From positions 310,001 through 374,000 of the forward strand of contig NZ_JAFCKJ010000002.1 of NCBI RefSeq assembly GCF_018130465.1: a DNA stretch of 64,000 nt. Direction: 5' to 3'. The position numbers and the translations under genes are program-made. The notes beneath the pieces are model-generated. The model had not been told where the DNA came from and did no database searches. It saw only the letters and a list, made by a program, of their open reading frames with translations. Source of the DNA: Bradyrhizobium canariense. Lineage in GTDB: Bacteria; Pseudomonadota; Alphaproteobacteria; Rhizobiales; Xanthobacteraceae. How positions within the stretch are numbered: the first letter of the stretch is position 1; every line of letters starts with the position of its first letter. Positions 16,845 through 24,895 of this stretch are shown here, in pieces.

Positions 16845-17330
16845 TCAGTGCTCGTTGACTGCAGCGCCGAGCTTGATCAGGCTCAGCGAGCGGTTCGCGG
16901 TCTCGCGCAGGCGGCAGTAGCTCGCGTCGCCCGGGTACATGCCGGGCTCGACTTTGTCGAAGACCGCGCAGAAGCGATCACGCGACGCGGCGAAAGTTTT
17001 CTGCGAGTCATTGACCGCCTGGATCACGTCAGCGAACCCGCCGGCCTGAACCTTCTTTAGCGCCTCACTGGTTTTCTGCGTCCAAATGGCGAGTTCGCGC
17101 GCCGCGCAGGCTTTCCATTTGGCGACGTCGTCATTCGCGCCCTTTGCCGCTTTGATGCAGGGGTCGGCGACGAGCCCGACGCACGCGCCGCCGAAACCGC
17201 CGGTTTTCTCCGCGGTCTTCAGGCAGGCATCGATCACGGCAAGGTCGGCTGGCGCGGTGCCTTGGGCGAAAGCCATCGATGCGAGCGGGAGGCTTGCGGC
17301 GAGCATCGCGGCGGCAAGTTTGAGCTTCAT
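16845..17330 (-). CDS. DUF1311/LprI-like secreted protein
   Basis: A 161-aa exported protein. The signal peptide is MKLKLAAAMLAASLPLASMA, with cleavage after AFA. The mature part has five cysteines and the layout of the DUF1311 family (DPCIKAAKGANDDVAKWKACAARELAIWTQK, RFCAVFDKVEPGMYPGDASYCRLRETANRSLSL). LprI of this family inhibits lysozyme, but that role has been shown only for some members. GGAG lies upstream of the chosen ATG, and the longer frame has no signal peptide at its start. It is a single gene on its strand. Confidence 0.8.
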   Translation of the reverse strand: MKLKLAAAMLAASLPLASMAFAQGTAPADLAVIDACLKTAEKTGGFGGACVGLVADPCIKAAKGANDDVAKWKACAARELAIWTQKTSEALKKVQAGGFADVIQAVNDSQKTFAASRDRFCAVFDKVEPGMYPGDASYCRLRETANRSLSLIKLGAAVNEH

Positions 17331-17684
17331 TGGAGGTCTCCGTTCGCCGCATCGAAAATATGGGACACAATACCACTGCGAGCGCATGAAGCTCAGCGAG
17401 ACAGTAGACCGGCGGGTGTGGCGGAAGGGCCGGACGGCGAGTGCGAAGGGAAACGAGGGGTTATGCGGCTTCGGCTACGCCCTCTCCAATCAATGCCTTT
17501 GAATGCGCCTTGACCTGACTTACGAGATTTTCGACCAATAGGTGATACATGCAACTTTGGTCATCGAAGGCCCAGCGTTGGTTCACCTGAATGTGGAACA
17601 GGAGCTACGCTGACGAATACGAATAATGACGGCGGGCCCGGTTAAGGCACGCACGGCCTCTGCTCAGCGGTGACGGTGAGGGGA
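17331..17684. other. Gap downstream of parD without a toxin gene
   Basis: In a ParDE pair, the toxin gene would follow parD on the minus strand here. I see no intact ParE-like frame. A 47-codon minus-strand open frame (17461-17604) has no standard family pattern. The upstream region of the LprI-like gene is also included. Confidence 0.5.
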
Positions 17685-17942
17685 TCACTTGCCGTCCGTC
17701 TGGCCCGCCAATCTGGCTTCGAGCCGATCGAACACGTCAGAACCCGGCTTGGTCCGGCCGGCATCGGCATCGGCGAGTCCGCGTGCAATCGAAGCGTCCA
17801 GGGCGGCCAGCCTCGCCTCTCTTTCCTGCACGAGGCGTTCGCCCTCGCGCAGCACTTCGCTCTTGGAATGGTACCTGCCGGACGCCACGAGTTCGTTCAC
17901 CACGCTCTCGAGCGTCTCTCCCAAATCAGCACTGACAGCCAT
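17685..17942 (-). CDS. Orphan type II antitoxin of the ParD family
   Basis: An 85-aa protein with the ribbon-helix-helix ParD/CopG N-terminus (VSADLGETLESVVNELVASGRYHSKSEVLREGERLVQERE) and a charged, flexible C-terminal tail that in this family wraps the ParE toxin. The usual partner would lie directly downstream, but no intact toxin frame is present. It may therefore neutralise a toxin encoded elsewhere, act only as a DNA-binding repressor, or be a remnant. Confidence 0.85.
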   Translation of the reverse strand: MAVSADLGETLESVVNELVASGRYHSKSEVLREGERLVQEREARLAALDASIARGLADADAGRTKPGSDVFDRLEARLAGQTDGK

Positions 17943-18186
17943 GCCACATCTCTCCGTTTCGCCACCAATAACTATTATTGGATAAGAGGATTTTTAAGCA
18001 GAAACAGTTGCTTGGAGGTCTCAGAAGCCCGCTGTCGCACCGAATTTCGTTCGCCAAACCCCATCGATTGCAGCATCCGAATTTACTCCACTTTAGACAA
18101 CTTGGCCCTAAGTCAGCGGCCAGGCTCGCATCCGGCGATCGGCGAGCCGGCAGAGCCATCGGGCTCGCTTTGTCGTGAGGGAAGCG

Positions 18187-19710
18187 GTGGATCAGCACCA
18201 GGTCTGGCACGAGCCGGCATTCGACAAGGTTGCGAACGCGATCAGCCCGATTTTTCTGAGATCGGGAATCTATCTGTTCCTGATCTCGTTCATTTGCCTG
18301 TTCTACGTCTTGAACGCGCCGTTTCTGCTCGGTCACTACGATCTGGGCTGGCATCTGGCGGCCGGAGATCTCATCCGGGAACGCAACGCGATCCCGCTCC
18401 AGGACCCCTGGTCGTTCACCCACGGCGACAAGCCATGGTTCAATCTGTCCTGGCTCTGGGACGCGCTTGCCAGTGCGACGTTTCAGTACGCCGGCTTTGG
18501 CGGCCTCGTCCTGTCGACGGTGGCCTGTGGCGCAGCGATCGTCGGCATCCTGACTGCGATCTCTCTTGGTTACGGTGCGTCGCCGGTCGCGGTTTGCGTT
18601 TCGGTGTTCTTTGCCTGCCTGCTCTATCCCGCTTACGAAGCTGCGCCGAACATGTATCTCGCGGTCTCGCCGAATACATGCACGATGTTGTTCTGCGCCG
18701 TCTTCTATCGCGAATGCCTGAGACGAACGCGATGGTTCGTGCTTCCCGTGTTGATGGCGCTCTGGGCCAATCTGCACGGCGGTTTTCTGCTCGGCTTTTT
18801 CGTGATTGGCGTCTTCTTCGGCGCCGCCTTGCTCAGAGGGGCCTGGGCCGACCTCAGGATCCTTGCTCTCGCGGGGATCGGGTGCCTTGCTGCGACACTC
18901 GTCAATCCGCTCGGCTGGAATATCTATGCCGGTGCCGCCGCGACGATGGGGCACTTCGTCCAGGGCAATATTACCGAATGGCTGCCCTACTATGACAACA
19001 TGGAAATGCCAGGCAGCATTCCCGGCATCCTGTACATGCTGGCCTTCGTCGCGCTCGAGCTTCGCTACAGAAACTCCAGGCCGGTGCCACTTGAACCGAG
19101 GCTGATGTCCTGGCTGTTCCTGATTCTGGGACTGTATCAGTTCAGGTACGTCGCCTTCTTCTTCATTTTCTCGACCGCGCCGATGGCGCTTCACCTCAGC
19201 CGCTTGCTGCCTCGGCGTCTCACCGGTCTCGACGTGCGTGGACCGTTGCTCGCCGCCGGCATCGTCGGTCTGTGCACCCTGCCGATGGCCTATTTGCGCG
19301 TTGCGCCGGCGCTCGCACTGCCGCCGATGCTGTCGACCGAAGATGCCGGCTATCTGCAAAAGCATCTCGCCGGTGCGCGGATCCTGAACCATTGGAACGT
19401 CGGCGGCTACCTGATCTTCGCGACGCACGGCACCATTCGCCCGTTCGTCGATGGCCGCGCCGCCACCGCCTATCCGGACGATTTGCTGCGCGACTATTTC
19501 AAGCTGGTGAGCTGGGAGGTCGACGAGGCGGCGTGGGACATGGTGCTCGATAAATACCGGATCGACGCCGTGCTGTGGGTCAAGGCGCACGAACAGCTGC
19601 GGCGGTTTCTCGTGGAGCGGCGAGGCTGGCGTGAGCAATACACCGGCGCCTACGAGACCGTTTACGTCAAGCCCCAATCCGGTTTTGCCGGCGAAGCCAA
19701 AAGACAATGA
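18187..19710 (+). CDS. Polytopic membrane protein, GT-C glycosyltransferase-like
   Basis: About 507 aa with roughly ten hydrophobic segments. A large external loop follows the first membrane helix and contains GHYDLGWHLAAGDLI and DPWSFTHGDKPW; the acidic loop and following aromatic residues resemble GT-C glycosyltransferases that use lipid-linked sugars. The C-terminal ~130 residues are soluble (ILNHWNVGGYLIFA, PFVDGRAATAYPDD), as in several such membrane enzymes. The start is uncertain: GTG at 18187 has GAGG 6 nt upstream, and GTG at 18175 has no ribosome site. It overlaps the next gene by 4 bp (ATGA), so the two probably act together. The substrate is unknown. Confidence 0.8.
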   Translation: MDQHQVWHEPAFDKVANAISPIFLRSGIYLFLISFICLFYVLNAPFLLGHYDLGWHLAAGDLIRERNAIPLQDPWSFTHGDKPWFNLSWLWDALASATFQYAGFGGLVLSTVACGAAIVGILTAISLGYGASPVAVCVSVFFACLLYPAYEAAPNMYLAVSPNTCTMLFCAVFYRECLRRTRWFVLPVLMALWANLHGGFLLGFFVIGVFFGAALLRGAWADLRILALAGIGCLAATLVNPLGWNIYAGAAATMGHFVQGNITEWLPYYDNMEMPGSIPGILYMLAFVALELRYRNSRPVPLEPRLMSWLFLILGLYQFRYVAFFFIFSTAPMALHLSRLLPRRLTGLDVRGPLLAAGIVGLCTLPMAYLRVAPALALPPMLSTEDAGYLQKHLAGARILNHWNVGGYLIFATHGTIRPFVDGRAATAYPDDLLRDYFKLVSWEVDEAAWDMVLDKYRIDAVLWVKAHEQLRRFLVERRGWREQYTGAYETVYVKPQSGFAGEAKRQ

Positions 19711-21227
19711 CGACCAGCGCCGCAGCTCTGCCCGCCGTCGCACCCGCCGTCAAAGCCGAAAGCTTCGCGACGCGGTACGGCGTCTTCTGCGCATTGCTGC
19801 TGCTGGCTGCGGCGGTCCGGCTGCCGCTCGCCTTCTGGCCGAACATCGTTCACGTCGACGAGCTGTATCAATATCTGGAGCCGGCCTGGCGCCTGCTTGG
19901 CCACCAGGCGGTCGTCACCTGGGAATGGCGCGACGGCATTCGGAGCTGGTTTCTGCCGACCTTGTTCGCAGGGCCGGTCGCTCTGGGAGACTGGCTTGCG
20001 CCGGGCGGCTGGGGCGCCTTCGTCGCGCCTCGCCTGGTGGTTGGGCTTGCCTCGCTGTCGATCGTCGCGACGGCCTGGCATTTCGGCGAACGCATCTCCA
20101 GGTCGCATGCCGTCGTTGCGGCGTTTGCCGCCGCGGTCTGGTTCGAGCTGGTCTACTACGCGCCCCACACGCTGAGCGAACCGCTGGCGACGGCCGTGAT
20201 CCTGCCGGCGGCTTATCTGCTGACGGGCGAACTCGCGCGAAACCGGCTCTTCGCCGCAGGCGCATTGCTTGCTCTTGGCTGTGTCTGGCGCTTTCAATAT
20301 GTGCCGGCTTGCGCGGTGTTTGCGTTGGCGGCGTGCTGGCGCGATCCGCGAAGCGCGATTGCCCTGGTCGCGGGCGGATGCGTCGTCCTGGTGCTGTCCG
20401 GCGCCGTCGACGTGGTCCACGGCTCAGCGCCGTTTGCGTGGCTCGTCCAGAATATTCAGCAAAACCTCCTGCATGACCGCGCATCGGAATTCGGTGTCGC
20501 GCCGGCGGCCGCTTACATTCTCCAGGCTTCAATTCTGTGGTCGGGCGCGATGTTGCTGATGCTGCTGGCGCTCTGGCGCGGCTGGCGACATGCCCCCCTG
20601 CTGATCGTCGCGGCCGTCGTGAACGTCGCGTTTCACAGCATGATCGTGCACAAGGAATACCGTTTCATTTTCCTGTCGATCGCCCTGCTGATCATCGCTG
20701 CGGCACTTGGCTCCGCCGATTGGGTCGAGATGATGCGCCGGCACAGCGCGTGGCGCTCCCGGGCATTTGCCGTCGTGTGCGGCGGCTGGCTGCTGCTCTC
20801 GCTCGGTCTGTCGGGTGCAACGCCCATCATGCGCGACAACTGGATGCGCGGCATCGGCGTGGCCCAATTGGTGGCTGAGCTCGAAGCCGATCCTGAGTTC
20901 TGCGGTCTGGCCCTGTACGCTATCAGCTATCCCTTTGTGCCCGGACGCGGGCAGCTCGCGGCCCACCGGCCGGTCTATTCCTTTTATCGGGACGACCCCC
21001 TGGCCAAGGGAGGACTTCCGGCTCTGGTGCAGACGCACCAGGCCGGGTTCAACCGCATCATCGGCCCGGCGAACCTGGCCAGCGAATTGCCGGCGGATTT
21101 CTCGCGACGAAGTTGCGCAATGACGAGCGACGAGAAGCCGGCCTGCGTCTTCGCGCGGCGCGGCGCTTGCGATGCGCCCGCCAGCCCCTTCGGCGTCAAC
21201 GACGTGCTCGTGCGCCTGAACTACTAG
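19707..21227 (+). CDS. GT22 (Alg9/PIG-B-like) mannosyltransferase-like membrane protein
   Basis: A 506-aa polytopic protein with features of glycosyltransferase family 22. The first luminal loop has VDELYQYLEPAWRLL followed by VVTWEWRDGIRSWFLP, where eukaryotic GPI and Alg mannosyltransferases have an acidic pair and TWE..IRS. A later HKEYRFIF matches the family's HKExRF motif. It probably transfers mannose or another hexose from a polyprenyl donor at the membrane; acceptor and polysaccharide are unknown. It is coupled to the upstream GT-C-like gene by an ATGA overlap. No other polysaccharide genes lie beside the pair. Confidence 0.83.
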   Translation: MTTSAAALPAVAPAVKAESFATRYGVFCALLLLAAAVRLPLAFWPNIVHVDELYQYLEPAWRLLGHQAVVTWEWRDGIRSWFLPTLFAGPVALGDWLAPGGWGAFVAPRLVVGLASLSIVATAWHFGERISRSHAVVAAFAAAVWFELVYYAPHTLSEPLATAVILPAAYLLTGELARNRLFAAGALLALGCVWRFQYVPACAVFALAACWRDPRSAIALVAGGCVVLVLSGAVDVVHGSAPFAWLVQNIQQNLLHDRASEFGVAPAAAYILQASILWSGAMLLMLLALWRGWRHAPLLIVAAVVNVAFHSMIVHKEYRFIFLSIALLIIAAALGSADWVEMMRRHSAWRSRAFAVVCGGWLLLSLGLSGATPIMRDNWMRGIGVAQLVAELEADPEFCGLALYAISYPFVPGRGQLAAHRPVYSFYRDDPLAKGGLPALVQTHQAGFNRIIGPANLASELPADFSRRSCAMTSDEKPACVFARRGACDAPASPFGVNDVLVRLNY

Positions 21228-21346
21228 CCGTGCCCGATGCTTGCGCCGGCGGCTGCCAACGGATACATCGCGGCCGGCCCTCGCCAGCGTCTGTCCCGGG
21301 TATTAGCCTGCGAAGGCGCACCGATTCGATTGAGGTTTGAAACGCC

Positions 21347-21961
21347 ATGACCGTACGCCTGCACCGCGGCGACCTGCCCGATCTGTCCCGCTACACCGGA
21401 GCGGTGGCGATCGACACCGAGACCATGGGCCTGAACCCGCATCGCGACCGGCTCTGCGTGGTGCAGCTCTCGCCCGGCGACGGCAGCGCGGACGTGGTAC
21501 AGATCCCGAAGGGTCATACCGACGCGCCGAACCTGAAGGCCCTGCTGGCCAATCCCGCGATCACGAAAATCTTCCACTTTGCGCGGTTCGACGTCGCGGT
21601 GCTGTACCAGACGTTTGGCGTCATGACCGGACCGATCTACTGCACCAAGATCGCCTCCCGCCTGATCCGCACCTACACCGACCGCCACGGCCTCAAGGAC
21701 CTCGTGCGCGAGGTGCTCAATGTCGACCTCTCCAAGCAGCAGCAATCGAGCGATTGGGGTTCCGACAGCCTGACCGAGCCGCAGCTCGCCTACGCCGCCT
21801 CCGACGTGCTGCATCTGCACGGCTTGCGCGAGCGCCTCGATGCCATGCTGGTGCGGGAAGGCCGCACAGCGCTGGCCAAGGCCTGCTTCGACTTCCTGCC
21901 GACCCGCGCCCTGCTCGATCTCCAGGGCTGGGCCGAAGAGGACATTTTCGCCCATTCCTAA
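21347..21961 (+). CDS. nrnC: NrnC-type DEDDy oligoribonuclease
   Basis: A 204-aa 3'-5' exonuclease. All five DEDDy residues are visible: Asp23 and Glu25 (AIDTETMGL), Asp82 (FHFARFDVAVL), Tyr149 and Asp153 (LAYAASDVLHLH). It lacks the HRDC domains of true RNase D. Length and sequence match NrnC of Bartonella and other alphaproteobacteria, which degrades dinucleotides such as pGpG at the end of RNA and cyclic-di-GMP breakdown and replaces Orn. Such proteins are often named ribonuclease D in databases. It lies 144 bp before lptC on the same strand. Confidence 0.92.
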   Translation: MTVRLHRGDLPDLSRYTGAVAIDTETMGLNPHRDRLCVVQLSPGDGSADVVQIPKGHTDAPNLKALLANPAITKIFHFARFDVAVLYQTFGVMTGPIYCTKIASRLIRTYTDRHGLKDLVREVLNVDLSKQQQSSDWGSDSLTEPQLAYAASDVLHLHGLRERLDAMLVREGRTALAKACFDFLPTRALLDLQGWAEEDIFAHS

Positions 21962-22105
21962 GGTTTCGCGTGGCGTCCAGGCTGGCGGTCGCCCCGTTTC
22001 AGACACTTTCGTAACGGCCTGTCGCTGGCTGCATATTCTGGCGTTGCCGGCTACAATGGGGGTGCGCGTCAACCGGACAAGGCGAGCGACACCTCAGGAG
22101 CCCAG

Positions 22106-22834
22106 GTGAATTCGGCCCGTAATGTCACCTATGACGCCGCGCTTGCGGCGAAGTTCGCCAGCGCGGCGCGCCACAGCCGCATGGTGCGGATTCTGCGCAT
22201 CGCGGTGCCGGCGACAGTCGCTGCGGCAATGGGTCTGCTCGTCCTCATATCGACCATTTTCAACCCCTTCCAGATTCCCGTGAAGCTCGACTCCGGAAAT
22301 CTCGTGGTGACAGGCACCAAGATCACGATGGAATCGCCGCATATGTCCGGCTTCACCCCGGACCAGCGGCCCTATGAGCTCTGGGCCAAGACCGCGACAC
22401 AGGACATTACCGATCCCGATCATGTCGATCTCCATGATCTGCGCGCGAAAGTGCTGATGGAAGACCAATCGACGCTGTTCCTCGATGCCCGCACCGGAAG
22501 GTTCGACAACAAGCAACAGCAGCTCGACCTGCACAAGGACATCTTCCTGCGCACCTCGACCGGCTACGAGGCACGGTTGAACTCGGCCTTCGTCGACATG
22601 GGCAAGGGCACGGTCACCTCGGATGAGCATGTTGACGTCAAGCTGACCAACGGCACGCTGACCGCCGATCGGCTGCGGATCACGGAAGGCGGCGACGTCA
22701 TCCGCTTCGAAGGCAATGTGGTGATGCATCTCGACAAGCTGGACGATCCCGCCGCCAGCCCGGCTGCGCCGGCCGAGCCCGCGCCGGCGGCGAAGACACG
22801 TACGCCCCAGAACAAGTCTGCCAATTCAAAGTGA
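22106..22834 (+). CDS. lptC: LPS export protein LptC
   Basis: LptC links the inner-membrane LptBFG transporter to the periplasmic LptA bridge. A short cytoplasmic start and one membrane helix (about 27-50, VRILRIAVPATVAAAMGLLV) are followed by a beta-jellyroll domain (DSGNLVVTGTKITMESPHMSGF, GRFDNKQQQLDLHKDIFL, GTVTSDEHVDVKLTNGTLTA). GTG at 22106 is preceded by AGGAG at 5 nt. The C-terminal ~30 residues are Pro/Ala-rich and probably disordered. It overlaps lptA by GTGA. Confidence 0.92.
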   Translation: MNSARNVTYDAALAAKFASAARHSRMVRILRIAVPATVAAAMGLLVLISTIFNPFQIPVKLDSGNLVVTGTKITMESPHMSGFTPDQRPYELWAKTATQDITDPDHVDLHDLRAKVLMEDQSTLFLDARTGRFDNKQQQLDLHKDIFLRTSTGYEARLNSAFVDMGKGTVTSDEHVDVKLTNGTLTADRLRITEGGDVIRFEGNVVMHLDKLDDPAASPAAPAEPAPAAKTRTPQNKSANSK

Positions 22835-23550
22835 TTTTCATGATCAGGTTTTTCCCGCGCAACGAAGACAAGCGGCGCGTTATCCCTGGTGCGGCCGCGC
22901 TCGCCGTCGGCATCGCGTTGATCGCAACGGGTGCGGCAATCGCGCAGAGCACGATGCAAGGCGTGCCCAACGCGATGCAGGGCTTCTCGCAGAACCGCGA
23001 TCAGCCGATCCAGATCGAAGCCGCCTCGCTCGAGATGCGCGACAAGAAGAAGGAAGCAACCTTCTCCGGCAATGTGAAGGTCGTGCAGGGCGACACCACC
23101 ATGACCTCGAAGACGCTGGTGGTGTTTTACGATTCGGGCGGCGACAAGCCGGCCGCGCCGCAGCCTGCGGCGAAGGCGACAAAGGGCGCGCCGATACAGT
23201 CGGCGACGCCGGGGCCGGGTGGCAGCTCCTCGATCAAGCGGCTGGAGGCGCGCGGCAATGTCGTCGTCACCCAGAAGGACCAGGTGGTGACAGGCGAGAC
23301 CGCCGTGTTCGACACCAGGACCAACCTCATCACCATGCTGGGCGGCGTCGTCTTGACGCAGTGCAAGAACGTGCTGCGCGGCGACCGGCTGGCGGTCGAT
23401 ATGACCACGGGCGTGTCGCGTGTGGAATCCGACAGCGGCCGGGTGCAGGCGCTGCTGCCGCAGGGCGGCGGCAATGATTGCGGATCCGGAGGCGCGGGCA
23501 AGCCCGGTGCGGGGCCCTTGCAATTGCCTGGCGCAAGTAAGCCCAAGTAA
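22831..23550 (+). CDS. lptA: LPS transport periplasmic protein LptA
   Basis: LptA carries LPS across the periplasm. The 239-aa protein has a signal peptide (IPGAAALAVGIALIATGAAIAQ) and an OstA/LptA domain from about residue 57 (DQPIQIEAASLEMRDKKKEATFSGNVKVVQGD), with later repeats RLEARGNVVVTQKDQVVTGE and VVLTQCKNVLRGDRLAVDM. A Pro/Ala/Gly-rich insert (about 105-130) interrupts the domain, as is common in Rhizobiales. The start GTG 22831 overlaps the lptC stop; ATG 22840 is an alternative. A duplicated 10-bp unit (taagcccaag) lies at the 3' end. Confidence 0.92.
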   Translation: MIFMIRFFPRNEDKRRVIPGAAALAVGIALIATGAAIAQSTMQGVPNAMQGFSQNRDQPIQIEAASLEMRDKKKEATFSGNVKVVQGDTTMTSKTLVVFYDSGGDKPAAPQPAAKATKGAPIQSATPGPGGSSSIKRLEARGNVVVTQKDQVVTGETAVFDTRTNLITMLGGVVLTQCKNVLRGDRLAVDMTTGVSRVESDSGRVQALLPQGGGNDCGSGGAGKPGAGPLQLPGASKPK

Positions 23551-23806
23551 GCCCAAGTCAGTCAAAGTAAATTTAAAGAATGATTTCAATTGCTTGGGCT
23601 GATTGCCCCCCATCCGAGGTTGAAGCTTGCCCGCCGAGACTGTATCTAGCGCGAAGGGCTTTCGAAGCGGCGTCCGCCGCTTTTCGGGCGTGTTTCACTG
23701 GGCATGAGACATTCCGTCACTCATGTTGTGTCGGCGAATCGTGAGGCCGGCTCGGCAGATCGCGCGGGTTCCGCGCAGGATCGTCGCGAAAGGCTAGAAG
23801 GCGGGG

Positions 23807-24805
23807 ATGGTCGATCTCTTCAGCATGTTCCGTCGGCGCCCTGCCAAACGCGGCCGGCCAGGATTTGCGCGTCAGGACATCACCGCGCTCGGTGACAGCG
23901 TCGGCGGTCTGGTGGCCAGCCCGGTCCGGGACGCGCCGCCGATCGCCCGTAACCAGCCGATGCATGCACCCGATCAGTTCCAGGGCGACTATCAAGCCGA
24001 GCAGCCTCGGGCCCAGGCGGTTCACCCCGTGAGGGCTGCCAGCAGGCCTAACGGTGCCGGTGGGCCTCAGCTCTTGAAGCGGCCGGGCTTCCTGGCTGTG
24101 CATAGCGTGGAAAAGAGTTTTGGCAGCCGCCAGGTCGTGCGCGGCGTCAGCATCTATGTGCGACGCGGCGAAGCGGTCGGCCTGCTCGGCCCGAACGGCG
24201 CCGGCAAGACCACCGTCTTCTACATGATCACCGGCCTGATCAAGGCCGATCGCGGCGCGATCGAGCTCGACGGCCACGACGTCACCAAGCTGCCGATGTA
24301 TCAGCGCGCGCGGCTCGGCATCGGCTATCTGCCGCAGGAAGCCTCGATCTTCCGCGGCCTCACCGTCGAGCAGAACATCCGCGCCGTGCTCGAAGTGGTC
24401 GAGCCCTCGCGCAAGAAGCGCGAGCAGCAGCTCGACTCGCTGCTCGACGAATTCAACATCACGCGCTTGAGGAAATCGCCGTCGATCGCGCTGTCCGGCG
24501 GTGAGCGGCGCCGCGTCGAGATCGCGCGCGCGCTGGCGACGCGTCCGAACTACATGCTGCTCGACGAGCCCTTTGCCGGCATTGATCCGATCGCGGTCGG
24601 CGACATCCAGGACCTCGTCCGCCATCTCACCAACCGCGGCATCGGGGTGCTGATCACCGACCACAATGTGCGCGAGACGCTCGGCCTCACCGATCGCGCC
24701 TACATCGTCTATGCTGGTGAAATCCTGACCGAGGGCAGCCCGGATGAGATCGTCGCCGATCCGGACGTGCGCCGCCTTTACCTTGGTGAGGAATTCCGCC
24801 TCTAG
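23807..24805 (+). CDS. lptB: LPS export ABC transporter ATPase LptB with N-terminal extension
   Basis: The ATPase energises LPS extraction by LptFG. Walker A (GPNGAGKTT), the Q-loop segment [10 protein letters not shown], signature [15 protein letters not shown], Walker [14 protein letters not shown] and the switch His in ITDHN are all present in a ~235-aa domain at the C-terminus. The first ~94 residues (basic start, then Pro/Gln/Ala-rich) are additional to the ~240-aa enterobacterial protein. AAGG precedes the ATG and no well-placed internal start is evident, so the extension is probably real. It lies 256 bp after lptA and 90 bp before rpoN. Confidence 0.94.
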   Translation: MVDLFSMFRRRPAKRGRPGFARQDITALGDSVGGLVASPVRDAPPIARNQPMHAPDQFQGDYQAEQPRAQAVHPVRAASRPNGAGGPQLLKRPGFLAVHSVEKSFGSRQVVRGVSIYVRRGEAVGLLGPNGAGKTTVFYMITGLIKADRGAIELDGHDVTKLPMYQRARLGIGYLPQEASIFRGLTVEQNIRAVLEVVEPSRKKREQQLDSLLDEFNITRLRKSPSIALSGGERRRVEIARALATRPNYMLLDEPFAGIDPIAVGDIQDLVRHLTNRGIGVLITDHNVRETLGLTDRAYIVYAGEILTEGSPDEIVADPDVRRLYLGEEFRL

Positions 24806-24895
24806 CCCGTTTTTCCAATTCGTCAAGACGTGTACATCGGGCTCGGACTAGGATAAGCAAAAATCGGACCAACTTTTGGGATCGGTTCTTGCTTC

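Noticed and set aside
17461-17604. 47-codon minus-strand frame downstream of parD, considered as a degraded parE
   Set aside because: It lacks the ParE core motifs, starts only after a stop, and is too short. It may be a fragment but cannot be assigned.
23530-23602. AGCCCAAG...CTTGGGCT pair after lptA considered as a terminator
   Set aside because: The loop is about 35 nt and A/T-rich, and no U-run follows. It is more likely debris of a duplicated 10-bp unit at the lptA end.
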